Part shown: positions 1 to 5,652 of the stretch, one piece after another
Numbering within the stretch: the first letter of the stretch is position 1
How the letters are laid out: each line of letters starts with the position of its first letter
Source: Pseudomonadota bacterium
Lineage (GTDB): Bacteria > Pseudomonadota > Alphaproteobacteria > UBA2136 > UBA6156
Direction: 5' to 3'
Length of the DNA stretch: 5,899 nt
Assembly: GCA_009927255.1 (NCBI GenBank)
Contig: RFNJ01000129.1
Span: 1-5,899 of the forward strand
Notes under the pieces: generated by a model
What the model saw: only the letters and a program-made list of their open reading frames with translations
Database searches by the model: none
Told to the model about the DNA's origin: nothing
Translations under genes and position numbers: made by a program

Positions 1-53
1 TCCAGCTAAACAGACTATGCTATAAGCGATACTCTTAGAGGTTTTCCACCCAG
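1..53. other. Non-coding flank, nothing recognised
   Basis: No convincing coding frame is present. In many alphaproteobacteria a laccase-domain gene (pgeF/yfiH type) follows midA directly on the same strand. No such gene begins in the 143 bases downstream of midA here, so this flank ends the lgt-midA operon or separates it from a gene outside the window. The only visible structure is a small 9-base palindrome at 32-40 (CTCT-T-AGAG). Confidence 0.5.
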
Positions 54-91
54 CAACCGCGAAGCGGTCATGCCGGCGAAGGCCGGTATCC
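54..91. repeat. Paired hairpins of a short palindromic repeat
   Basis: Two inverted repeats lie side by side. The first, 56-68, is ACCGC-gaa-GCGGT. The second, 70-89, has an 8-bp stem with one G-T pair (CCGGC core at 73-77, GCCGG at 82-86) around a 4-base GAAG loop. The motif GCCGGCGAAGGCCGGTATCCA resembles the short intergenic palindromes scattered through many proteobacterial genomes (REP-like elements). Neither hairpin is followed by a T-run on either strand, so a classical terminator is unlikely. It may still stabilise the 3' end of the lgt-midA transcript. The 17-base first arm with its flanks recurs at 4833-4849 with changes only in the loop. Confidence 0.6.
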
Positions 92-143
92 ACGAAAAAA
101 TGGTTACTATCTACAACACCACTCACCAAAAGCCACCTATCAC

Positions 144-1256
144 TCACGAACCACTCCCTTTGTTAGTGAAGCTCAACACCTTAAACAATCTGCCCATTTC
201 CCCCGGATGCAGCAAGCGCCGCAACCCCTCCGCCCCCCCATTTCCCCCATCAGGGTGTTGCCGTTCCAACGCAAGGCCCCCCTCAACGCCAAGTCCAACA
301 ACCCCCATCCGCAGCAAAAAGTCCGCCAAGTCGGTAAGTTCACAACGCTCACGCCCCAGCACCGCCATCGCCTCGCCAAAGTTCACGTGCGCGGTCAAAT
401 CCGCTTCACCCAAGTGCTCAAGCAAACCCATCTTGCGGTGCCGATGCACCGCCTGCACCGTCTCCCCCCCAACGGGCGGCAACCTTGCATAACCATAATC
501 CACCAGCAGGGCAGGGGCACCCAACGCCGCAATCTCCCGCAGCAACGCCAACCGCCCCGCACTCACTTCCCACACCGCCCCCTCACATGGCTGCCACCCA
601 TCCGCAGGCAAAACCGGCTCCGCAACCAAAACCTGCTCCATCTTCACCCCATTGCCATCCCAAACCACCTCATCGCGGAACACCAAGTCGCCCCGTTTCC
701 GATACACATAAATACCAAAAGCATCCAAAATCTCCACGCCAATCACCACCCGAAACGGGGTGGGGACACCCACTTTTACCCCCAATTCGGAAATTGTTTT
801 GGCCACTTTACACGGAATATTTAATTTTTGCGCCACATCCATCTGTAACTCCCTCAAAACAGGACTATTTTCTACCAGAACCACCTGCAAATTCTCGCGC
901 AGGGCAGGGGCCTCGGCCGCCAAAGCCTCCACCACCTGCCGCAGCAACGTCCCCCGCCCACCACCAATCTCAATATATTCAATCATTTGTGGCCGCCCCG
1001 CCGCCTGCCATTGCCCAATCATCCACCGCGCCACACACCACCCAAACAACCCGGAAACTTCCGGTGGCGTCACAAAATCCCGTGGCACCTCACCCAAAAA
1101 ATTCAACCCCCGCGTATAGTATCCAAACTCCTGATGATAAAGGCAAATTTCCATAAAGTCACCCCACGCCATCCGCCCGCCACGCGCCACCAATTCCGCC
1201 TGCAACCACGCCGGAACTTGCTCCAATCCTTGCCCCGTCACCTGCTTATCTACCAC
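144..1256 (-). CDS. MidA/NDUFAF7-family SAM-dependent methyltransferase
   Basis: This encodes a class I SAM-dependent methyltransferase of the Methyltransf_28 (former DUF185) family, about 370 residues, which is normal for the family. Mitochondrial homologues (NDUFAF7/MidA) methylate an arginine of a complex I core subunit, and bacterial members are assumed to act similarly in the cytoplasm. Visible landmarks, numbered from the start chosen here, are LYHQEFGYYT (39-48), DFVTPPE (60-66), a glycine-rich SAM motif I IEIGGGRGTL (95-104), VEILDAF (174-180), VDYGYA (252-257), GEADLTAHVNF (283-293) and the C-terminal MGRLFKVLSF block. Motif I reads GGGRG where many relatives have GPGRG. The GTG at 1256 is preferred because GGAG lies 5 bases upstream; an in-frame GTG at 1262 would add two residues. 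The gene overlaps the end of lgt by about 11 bases, implying translational coupling. Family assignment is secure; the substrate is inferred. Confidence 0.9.
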   Translation of the reverse strand: MVDKQVTGQGLEQVPAWLQAELVARGGRMAWGDFMEICLYHQEFGYYTRGLNFLGEVPRDFVTPPEVSGLFGWCVARWMIGQWQAAGRPQMIEYIEIGGGRGTLLRQVVEALAAEAPALRENLQVVLVENSPVLRELQMDVAQKLNIPCKVAKTISELGVKVGVPTPFRVVIGVEILDAFGIYVYRKRGDLVFRDEVVWDGNGVKMEQVLVAEPVLPADGWQPCEGAVWEVSAGRLALLREIAALGAPALLVDYGYARLPPVGGETVQAVHRHRKMGLLEHLGEADLTAHVNFGEAMAVLGRERCELTDLADFLLRMGVVGLGVEGGLALERQHPDGGNGGAEGLRRLLHPGEMGRLFKVLSFTNKGSGS

Positions 1257-2031
1257 GCCCACTCCGCAAAATCAGCCAAAATCCTATAATAATCATCGGG
1301 ATGCACAACACCTGCCCCTGCGTCAACACAAGTCCTGCGATGTTATGCTCAATCCCCGGCATGCGGTAAAATTCCACCAAAAACCGCGCCAAACCATACC
1401 CTGCCACAAACACCCCCACCGCCCGCCACCGCACAAATCCGCCCTTTGTTACCCACCACATCACCAACAAAAGCACCAATCCTTCAAGCGCCGCCTCATA
1501 AAGCTGGCTTGGGTGCCGCGCGCGTAAATCCACATGCGGAAAAACCATGCTCCACGGCAAAGTCGGGTCCGCAGGCCGCCCCACCAATTCCCCATTGATA
1601 AAATTAGCAATTCTCCCCAAAAACAACCCAATCGGCGCCACAACAGCAATCCGGTCACCCACGTCGGCGGGATGAATTCCGCGCCGCCAGCAAAAAACCA
1701 AAATCGCCAAACAAACCCCCAAAAACCCACCATGAAAACTCATCCCCCCCTGCCAAATCTTTAGTATTTCAAGCGGTTGCTGCCATATCATCTCCGGCAT
1801 ATAAAACACCACAAACCCCAGCCGCCCACCCAAAATAACCCCCAAAACCACCCAAACAAATAAATCTTCAAAAGTATCAGCGGTCACATTTTGCGCCGGA
1901 AACCGCCGTGTGAGCCACTTCACATAAAACAATCCCAACAACAACGCCGCCACATAAGCCAACCCATACCAATGAATTGCCAAAAAACCAATTTCCAAAG
2001 CCACCGGATTTATCTGCGGAAAAATCAACAT
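1246..2031 (-). CDS. lgt: Prolipoprotein diacylglyceryl transferase
   Basis: Lgt is an inner-membrane enzyme that moves a diacylglyceryl group from phosphatidylglycerol to the lipobox cysteine of prolipoproteins, the first step of lipoprotein maturation. The 261-residue product has the usual length and multi-spanning hydrophobic pattern. Signature residues are all present: the SFHGG motif with His100, the Lgt signature GRIANFINGELVGRP (139-153) with Arg140, Asn143 and Asn146, RHPSQLYEA (172-180), and RFLVEFYR (216-223). The N-terminus (MLIFPQINPVALEIG) is typical of alphaproteobacterial Lgt. Start ATG at 2031 has a GAGG Shine-Dalgarno element at 2039-2042, 7 bases upstream. It is the first gene of an operon with the overlapping midA-type gene, a common alphaproteobacterial arrangement. 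No damage or unusual feature is seen. Confidence 0.97.
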   Translation of the reverse strand: MLIFPQINPVALEIGFLAIHWYGLAYVAALLLGLFYVKWLTRRFPAQNVTADTFEDLFVWVVLGVILGGRLGFVVFYMPEMIWQQPLEILKIWQGGMSFHGGFLGVCLAILVFCWRRGIHPADVGDRIAVVAPIGLFLGRIANFINGELVGRPADPTLPWSMVFPHVDLRARHPSQLYEAALEGLVLLLVMWWVTKGGFVRWRAVGVFVAGYGLARFLVEFYRMPGIEHNIAGLVLTQGQVLCIPMIIIGFWLILRSGRGR

Positions 2032-2056
2032 TTTAGCCCCTCACTCTGTTACCCGT

Positions 2057-2085
2057 ATCTTAGCGCCCCCCACACAAACTGCCAA
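2057..2085 (-). promoter_or_regulatory. Predicted sigma-70 promoter of lgt-midA
   Basis: On the minus strand, TTGGCA (complement of 2080-2085) is followed after exactly 17 bases by TAAGAT (complement of 2057-2062). These match the -35 consensus at 5 of 6 and the -10 consensus at 4 of 6 positions. Transcription would begin near 2050, giving a leader of about 20 bases containing the GAGG ribosome binding site of lgt. Confidence 0.6.
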
Positions 2086-2088
2086 CCC

Positions 2089-2111
2089 CATAATGAATGC
2101 CATAATGAATG
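2089..2111. repeat. Two-copy 12-base tandem repeat
   Basis: CATAATGAATG occurs at 2089-2099 and again at 2101-2111 with a period of 12 bases. It sits between the divergent promoters of lgt (minus) and tRNA-Ile (plus), directly upstream of the tRNA -35 box. It could be a slippage duplication or a pair of direct-repeat protein sites; nothing in the sequence decides this. Confidence 0.6.
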
Positions 2112-2112
2112 A

Positions 2113-2141
2113 TTGACACATCGCTCATCGCCCGCTAAACA
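2113..2141 (+). promoter_or_regulatory. Predicted promoter of tRNA-Ile
   Basis: A perfect TTGACA (2113-2118) is followed after 17 bases by TAAACA (2136-2141), and the mature tRNA begins 11 bases later. The -10 is a weak match to TATAAT, but the identical -35/spacing/-10 combination precedes tRNA-Ala at 5755-5783, which supports both calls. Confidence 0.65.
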
Positions 2142-2152
2142 TCGCCCCCATG

Positions 2153-2229
2153 GGGCCAATAGCTCAGTTGGTTAGAGCACTGTGTTGATAACGCAGGGGT
2201 CGCAAGTTCGAGTCTTGCTTGGCCCACCA
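2153..2229 (+). tRNA. tRNA-Ile (anticodon GAT)
   Basis: The cloverleaf folds fully. The acceptor stem is GGGCCAA (2153-2159) paired with TTGGCCC (2219-2225). The D stem is GCTC/GAGC. The anticodon stem is CTGTG/CGCAG with one T-G pair, and loop TTGATAA places GAT at 2187-2189. The variable region has five bases. The T arm is GCAAG-TTCGAGT-CTTGC. Discriminator A2226 is followed by an encoded CCA (2227-2229). GAT reads the major isoleucine codons. This tRNA is usually in the 16S-23S spacer in alphaproteobacteria; here it stands alone between lgt and the zinc locus, with its own promoter and no rRNA nearby. Confidence 0.97.
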
Positions 2230-2273
2230 TTTATCCTAAGATTTATAAAATTATATAATACAAATAGATAAAT
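2229..2273. repeat. AT-rich inverted repeat between convergent genes
   Basis: The gap between tRNA-Ile and the convergent membrane-protein gene is very AT-rich, in contrast to its surroundings. ATTTATC at 2229-2235 is complementary to GATAAAT at 2267-2273, extendable by two pairs past a bulged C. The weak stem could serve as a shared transcription end for both genes, but it lacks the GC-rich stem of a standard terminator, so that role is speculative. Confidence 0.3.
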
Positions 2274-2765
2274 TTAGTGCTGATGCCCCTCATGCCCGTG
2301 CAATTCATGGCCATGGGCCTCACTGCCATGATGATGCAACCCCAGCACATATTCCTCCGTCATAAACCACGCCACATCCAGCGCCAACAGCACCACAGAA
2401 ATAATAAAAATCCGAAACGCCTTGCTCTTTTTTGGAGCACAAGCAGCGTGGGTACAGGTGCTGTTGGCCGCAGCGCGGCAATCCATCCGGTAGGCAATCA
2501 GGTTCAGCACGCCGCTGATAACCACCCCCACCACCGCCAGAATCAACAACTCAGTATGGTAAGCATCCACAAAAGCATAAAACGGGTTAGCCATCAGCGC
2601 CGCACCAAGGCCCACCGTGCCACCCAACGCAATCATGGCGGCGACGGCGGGGATGCCACAGCACAGCAGGTGCGGCAGAATGGAGAGCAAGCTCATGGCC
2701 AACGTGCTTTTACGGATGGCATCGCCCTGCGAGCTGAGTGTGGTGGTGGTTGCGCTGGTGTTCAT
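2274..2765 (-). CDS. Small membrane protein, CCGIP motif, His-rich tail
   Basis: This 163-residue protein is not a family I can name with confidence. Hydrophobic stretches at roughly 22-58 (long enough for two short helices), 72-92 and 117-135 indicate three or four membrane helices. The first carries the paired-cysteine motif LLCCGIPA (Cys35-Cys36). A loop near 96-109 holds Cys96, Cys104, His106 and Cys109. The last 20 residues contain nine histidines in an HG/HE-type pattern. Cys-Cys followed by Pro in the first helix recalls MerC/MerT-type metal-ion membrane proteins, so metal binding or transport is plausible. It diverges from zur with 65 bases between, and a palindrome lies 9 bases before its start, suggesting control by Zur. 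No Shine-Dalgarno is visible before ATG 2765; the transcript may be leaderless. The metal role is inference from residues and neighbours. Confidence 0.85.
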   Translation of the reverse strand: MNTSATTTTLSSQGDAIRKSTLAMSLLSILPHLLCCGIPAVAAMIALGGTVGLGAALMANPFYAFVDAYHTELLILAVVGVVISGVLNLIAYRMDCRAAANSTCTHAACAPKKSKAFRIFIISVVLLALDVAWFMTEEYVLGLHHHGSEAHGHELHGHEGHQH

Positions 2766-2773
2766 GGCTTAGC

Positions 2774-2786
2774 GTTAAACTTTAAC
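2774..2786. promoter_or_regulatory. 13-bp palindrome, candidate Zur operator
   Basis: GTTAAA-C-TTTAAC is a perfect inverted repeat (6+1+6) between two divergent genes, one of which encodes a Fur/Zur-type regulator. It overlaps the expected -10 region of the minus-strand gene. Zur boxes in proteobacteria are AT-rich palindromes of the general form GTTA...TAAC, so the shape fits, but it is not an exact match to a Zur consensus I know. Confidence 0.45.
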
Positions 2787-2800
2787 AGGCGTATTGTCAA
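2774..2800 (-). promoter_or_regulatory. Predicted promoter of the CCGIP membrane protein
   Basis: On the minus strand a perfect TTGACA (complement of 2795-2800) is followed after 15 bases by TTTAAC (complement of 2774-2779), 4 of 6 matches to the -10 consensus. With a 17-base spacer the -10 would be a poorer TAACGC. Transcription would begin within a few bases of the ATG at 2765. The -35 overlaps that of the divergent zur promoter. Confidence 0.4.
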
Positions 2801-2822
2801 GCCACTCAAATCCGCGCATAAA
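2794..2822 (+). promoter_or_regulatory. Predicted promoter of zur-zevA-zevB
   Basis: TTGTCA (2794-2799, 5 of 6 to consensus), a 17-base spacer, then CATAAA (2817-2822, 4 of 6). The start point would fall at about 2829-2830, immediately before the zur ATG at 2831, so the mRNA may be leaderless. This agrees with the absence of a purine-rich ribosome binding site. Confidence 0.5.
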
Positions 2823-2830
2823 TACACACC

Positions 2831-3271
2831 ATGACCACCTGCCAGCACCACCGCTGCCAACACCAAGCCCTGCAAGTGGCCGAACAACGCTGCGCCGAAG
2901 CCAAAGTGCGTTTTACTCCCCAGCGCAAAAAAGTGTTCAGCATCATTTGGCAAAGCCACAAAGCGCTCACCGCCAGCGAAATTATCGCACAAATGGAGAA
3001 TAAACAGCCCCCCATCACCTATCGGGCGCTGCAATTTTTGCAACAGATGGGCCTGGTGCACCACATTAACAGCCTGAATGCCTACGTGGGCTGCCCCCAC
3101 GCGCTGCACAGCCACACCGGCCACATGCTGGTGTGCACCAAGTGCCATGTGGTGCAGGAACTCGACCCTCCCACCACTCTGCAAACCCTCACCGTCGCCG
3201 CCAAGCGCCATGGCTTTCAGCCACAACAAACCACCATTGAAACCTTGGGCCTGTGCCCCCAATGCGCCTAA
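2831..3271 (+). CDS. zur: Fur-family zinc uptake regulator Zur
   Basis: This is a cytoplasmic zinc-sensing transcriptional repressor of 146 residues, the usual Fur/Zur size. The N-terminal winged helix includes RFTPQRKKVFSII (28-40) and the recognition helix region TYRALQFL (63-70), whose YRAL-FL form is typical of Zur rather than Fur. The structural zinc site is visible as Cys102/Cys105 and Cys142/Cys145. The residues matching the E. coli Zur regulatory site are His77, Cys88, His98 (or His95) and Glu110 in VHHINSLNAYVGC and the following segment. An unusual N-terminal extension carries Cys4, His6, His7, Cys9 and His11. Start ATG 2831 is the only sensible one. The gene overlaps the next by 10 bases, and the operon context of ZevA- and NicO-type genes supports zinc rather than iron. 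Autoregulation via the upstream region is likely. Confidence 0.93.
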   Translation: MTTCQHHRCQHQALQVAEQRCAEAKVRFTPQRKKVFSIIWQSHKALTASEIIAQMENKQPPITYRALQFLQQMGLVHHINSLNAYVGCPHALHSHTGHMLVCTKCHVVQELDPPTTLQTLTVAAKRHGFQPQQTTIETLGLCPQCA

Positions 3272-3858
3272 CATTATCGCACATTGCTGCGCTGGCGGTG
3301 CTGATGGCAACGTGCCTTCCGGCACCAACCTGGGCCCACCCGCATGTATGGGGCCAAACAGTTGTAACCGCACTGGTCAGTGGCACCCAGCTGCTGGGAT
3401 ACGAAGTAAGCTGGGAGTTCGACGAAATGTACAGCGAATCCTTCATGATGGAAGCCGACACCAACCGCAATGGCACACTTGAAGCACCGGAAGCGCAAGC
3501 AATTGTCCACCGCGTATTTGTGGAAAATCCAGCACCCTTGCGGCAGTTTTTTCTGGTGGAAACCGCAGGTAAAAAGCAACCGTTCAAACTCGCCAAACCC
3601 CGTATTTGGGTAGATGATAAAAAGCTCCTCCGCTACAACTTTATCGTTCAGTTGAATCAACCCCAACCGCTAGAAACCCACCACCGCTTTACGGTTTATG
3701 ACCCCGAATGGTATATTGAATTCATCCAAGAACCACAAATAAAAGCCCCACAAAACTGCATCAGCCAACTGCGCCCCGATACCGCCATTTCGCTGTATTT
3801 TGATATGGTCAACCCCGAAGTTTATAGCTTCGCCTGCGGGCAAGCCGCCAAACGCTAA
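3262..3858 (+). CDS. zevA: DUF1007 periplasmic zinc-related protein, ZevA-like
   Basis: This is a DUF1007-family exported protein of 198 residues. A signal peptide of about 25 residues ends at TWA, leaving a mature N-terminus HPHVW (His26, His28) that is a hallmark of the family and a possible metal ligand. Other family features are WEFDEMYS (51-58) and HRFTVYDPEWYIEF (141-154). Residues 66-77 (DTNRNGTLEAPE) match a canonical EF-hand calcium loop. Cys166 and Cys192 could form a disulfide. In Haemophilus influenzae the DUF1007 protein ZevA works with the permease ZevB in zinc acquisition; elsewhere such pairs are annotated as nickel/cobalt systems. Co-transcription with zur favours zinc. ATG 3262 is chosen over an in-frame GTG at 3253; it overlaps the zur stop by 10 bases. 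The family is sure, the zinc role is inferred. Confidence 0.88.
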   Translation: MRLTLSHIAALAVLMATCLPAPTWAHPHVWGQTVVTALVSGTQLLGYEVSWEFDEMYSESFMMEADTNRNGTLEAPEAQAIVHRVFVENPAPLRQFFLVETAGKKQPFKLAKPRIWVDDKKLLRYNFIVQLNQPQPLETHHRFTVYDPEWYIEFIQEPQIKAPQNCISQLRPDTAISLYFDMVNPEVYSFACGQAAKR

Positions 3859-3861
3859 ACC

Positions 3862-4779
3862 ATGCGCATCGCCTTCGCCCTGCTCCTCTTCACTATCGCT
3901 ACTTTGGCCGCCGCGCCGCTGCACGCCAATCCTCTGATGGGAACCTCGCAACTAACCGAAGCCAAAGTGGCTGCAGCCACCAACAGCCCCGCCACTGCCC
4001 ACAGCGCATTTTACACCCACCTCAAGCGCCAGTTCATGCAAATGCAAAGCACCATCAACCGCGAAATCCCGCGCCGAATGAAAGCACTGCACGATAACCC
4101 CGGCCCACGCACCGTTCTGTTCAGCATGTTGGCGGCGCTGGCCTATGGCGTATTCCATACCATTGGCCCAGGCCATGGCAAAACGGTGATTGCCACTTAC
4201 TTTTTAACCCACGGCGTGCGCTGGCGCCGTGGCCTGCTTATCGCCGCACAGGTGGCTGTCACTCACGTCATCGGCGCGGTGGTGCTGGTGCTCAGCACGC
4301 AGCTGCTGCTTACCCAAATTCTTACTGGCCAAGCCCAGCAAATCTATTGGCTGCAAGTCGTCAGTTACACCCTCATTTTGGCCATCGGCGCCTATTTGCT
4401 CACCGCCGCCATGCAGCATTTGGCCAACCACTCGCACCAGCATACTGGCTGCCTGCACTGCGCCCAGCAGCAGCAAAATCCGCAGGCTACGTTACCACTC
4501 GCCATCGGGATAGGGATTGTCCCCTGCACCGGCTCACTGCTGATTTTACTTTATGCCATGGCCAATAACATGCTCGGCCTCGGGTTGCTGATGGTTGCCT
4601 GCGTCGCACTGGGCATGGCGGCGGCGATGATGGCCATCGGCCTGCTCTGCATCTGGGGCCGCCAACAGCTGGTGGGCAAGGCCGAACTCTCCGGCACCTT
4701 CACACTTATTATGGAAGCCATCGGCGGCTTGCTCATTTGCCTCATCGGCTTGTCTTTCCTAAGCCTTACACTGGCCTAG
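3862..4779 (+). CDS. zevB: NicO/RcnA-family metal permease, ZevB-like
   Basis: This is an inner-membrane divalent metal permease of the NicO/RcnA family, 305 residues. A signal-like hydrophobic N-terminus (1-22, ending LHA) is followed by a soluble segment to about 85. Six membrane helices follow, near 86-104, 124-149, 163-185, 212-234, 236-263 and 284-303. Family motifs are FHTIGPGHGKTVIATY (98-113; His99, His105), THVIGA (134-139; His135) and GIVPCTG (218-224). The central loop is rich in ligands: His186, His190, His192, His194, Cys197, His199 and Cys200, consistent with metal capture. It begins 3 bases after the zevA stop, the third gene of the zur operon. RcnA members export nickel/cobalt, whereas ZevB of Haemophilus supports zinc uptake; the adjacent zur and zevA make zinc import the better guess. 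No terminator is evident after the stop. Confidence 0.9.
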   Translation: MRIAFALLLFTIATLAAAPLHANPLMGTSQLTEAKVAAATNSPATAHSAFYTHLKRQFMQMQSTINREIPRRMKALHDNPGPRTVLFSMLAALAYGVFHTIGPGHGKTVIATYFLTHGVRWRRGLLIAAQVAVTHVIGAVVLVLSTQLLLTQILTGQAQQIYWLQVVSYTLILAIGAYLLTAAMQHLANHSHQHTGCLHCAQQQQNPQATLPLAIGIGIVPCTGSLLILLYAMANNMLGLGLLMVACVALGMAAAMMAIGLLCIWGRQQLVGKAELSGTFTLIMEAIGGLLICLIGLSFLSLTLA

Positions 4780-4787
4780 CCACCACC

Positions 4788-4816
4788 TTGTCAATCATTC
4801 GGCAGCAGCGTATAAA
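4788..4816 (+). promoter_or_regulatory. Predicted promoter of the pirin gene
   Basis: TTGTCA (4788-4793) and TATAAA (4811-4816) are separated by exactly 17 bases, each matching consensus at 5 of 6 positions. This is the best sigma-70-like promoter in the window. Transcription would begin near 4823, leaving a leader of about 75 bases before ATG 4898. Confidence 0.7.
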
Positions 4817-4832
4817 CCCAACCGCAACATCT

Positions 4833-4849
4833 CAACCGCCATGCGGTCA
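4833..4849 (+). repeat. Leader hairpin shared with 54-70
   Basis: ACCGC-cat-GCGGT (4835-4847) is a 5-bp inverted repeat in the predicted pirin leader. With flanks, CAACCGC-NNN-GCGGTCA is identical to 54-70 except for the three loop bases. An ATG in the loop (4841) is in frame with pirin but has no ribosome binding site and would add 19 non-family residues, so it is not used as the start. Confidence 0.5.
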
Positions 4850-4897
4850 CACCCAAAAGGTGCAACGATAACGTTAACAAAACAGGATAAAACGACC

Positions 4898-5626
4898 ATG
4901 ACCACCACTCCCACCATCACCACCATTCCCTACAGCAGCCTTGGCAAGGCCGAATTTGGCTGGCTCTCCGCCCGCCATCACTTCAGCTTTGGCCATTATT
5001 ACAACCCCGAAAAAATGGGCTTTGGCATTTTGCGCGTGGTGAACGACGACCGTGTAAGTGCAGGCACAGGCTTCGACCCCCACCCCCACAAAGACATGGA
5101 AATCATCACCTACGTGCGCCAAGGCGAAATCCGCCACCAAGACAATTTGGGCAACGAAGGTACCACCCCAGCCGGCAGCGTGCAGGTGATGAGCGCGGGC
5201 AGCGGCATCACCCACGCCGAATACGCCAGCCAAACCCAAACCACCACGCTCTATCAAATCTGGCTGCAACCGCGCCAAAAGGGCGTGGCGCCGCGCTGGG
5301 ATATGGCGCAGTTTCCGCAAAAGCCGGTGGTAGGCCAGCTGCCGCTGCTGGTGAGCGGCGAACAAAACGCCCCGCAAGGCACGCTCTATATCCACGCCAA
5401 CGCCACGCTGCACGGCGGCAAACTGGCGGCGGGCACCACCATTCAGCAGGCGTTTGGCGCCAAGGCGTATGTGCTGGTATCAGCCGGAGAAATCACCCTC
5501 AACGGTCACCCGCTGGCTGGTGGCGACGCCGCCCAAGTGGAAGCTCCCCAAGGTCAACCCACCCCGCAACTCACCCTCACCGCCAGCACCGATGCCGAAG
5601 TTGTCATCATCGGCTTGCCTGAATAA
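4898..5626 (+). CDS. Pirin family protein
   Basis: This is a bicupin pirin of 242 residues, close to E. coli YhhW in length. Some pirins act as quercetin 2,3-dioxygenases; the physiological role in most bacteria is unknown. The metal-binding cupin residues are visible: His62 and His64 in DPHPHKDMEIITYV, then His106 and Glu108 in GSGITHAEY. The 44- and 46-residue spacings from the first His match those of human pirin and YhhW. The N-terminal SARHHFSFGHYYNPEKMGFG block and the IWLQP segment (121-125) are also typical. ATG 4898 is chosen because AGGA lies at 4884-4887 and the protein then starts where pirins usually do; an in-frame ATG at 4841 lies inside a hairpin. It has its own promoter at 4788-4816, so it is probably independent of the zinc operon. 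The fold is certain, the substrate unknown. Confidence 0.94.
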   Translation: MTTTPTITTIPYSSLGKAEFGWLSARHHFSFGHYYNPEKMGFGILRVVNDDRVSAGTGFDPHPHKDMEIITYVRQGEIRHQDNLGNEGTTPAGSVQVMSAGSGITHAEYASQTQTTTLYQIWLQPRQKGVAPRWDMAQFPQKPVVGQLPLLVSGEQNAPQGTLYIHANATLHGGKLAAGTTIQQAFGAKAYVLVSAGEITLNGHPLAGGDAAQVEAPQGQPTPQLTLTASTDAEVVIIGLPE

Positions 5627-5652
5627 AAAAGGCGTACCCGAAATATCGGCGC

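Noticed and set aside
70..89. Hairpin as intrinsic terminator of lgt-midA
   Set aside because: Read on the minus strand, the T-run precedes the hairpin rather than follows it.
70..1289. Long plus-strand frames opposite midA
   Set aside because: They are antisense to a clear methyltransferase gene. Their Pro/His-rich composition comes from the C-rich + strand, and no family motif is visible.
2762..3373. 203-residue minus-strand frame opposite zur
   Set aside because: It is a shadow of zur and the start of zevA. The Gly/Ala-rich product has no recognisable motif and would run through the divergent promoter region.
4869..4878. TAACGTTA/GTTAAC palindromes before pirin as a second Zur site
   Set aside because: They are short, do not match the 13-bp palindrome at 2774-2786 beyond GTTAA, and lie downstream of the predicted start point.
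4874..5413. 179-residue minus-strand frame opposite pirin
   Set aside because: It is antisense to a pirin gene with intact metal ligands. The composition (Ala, Gly, Val, His) reflects the reverse of pirin codons.
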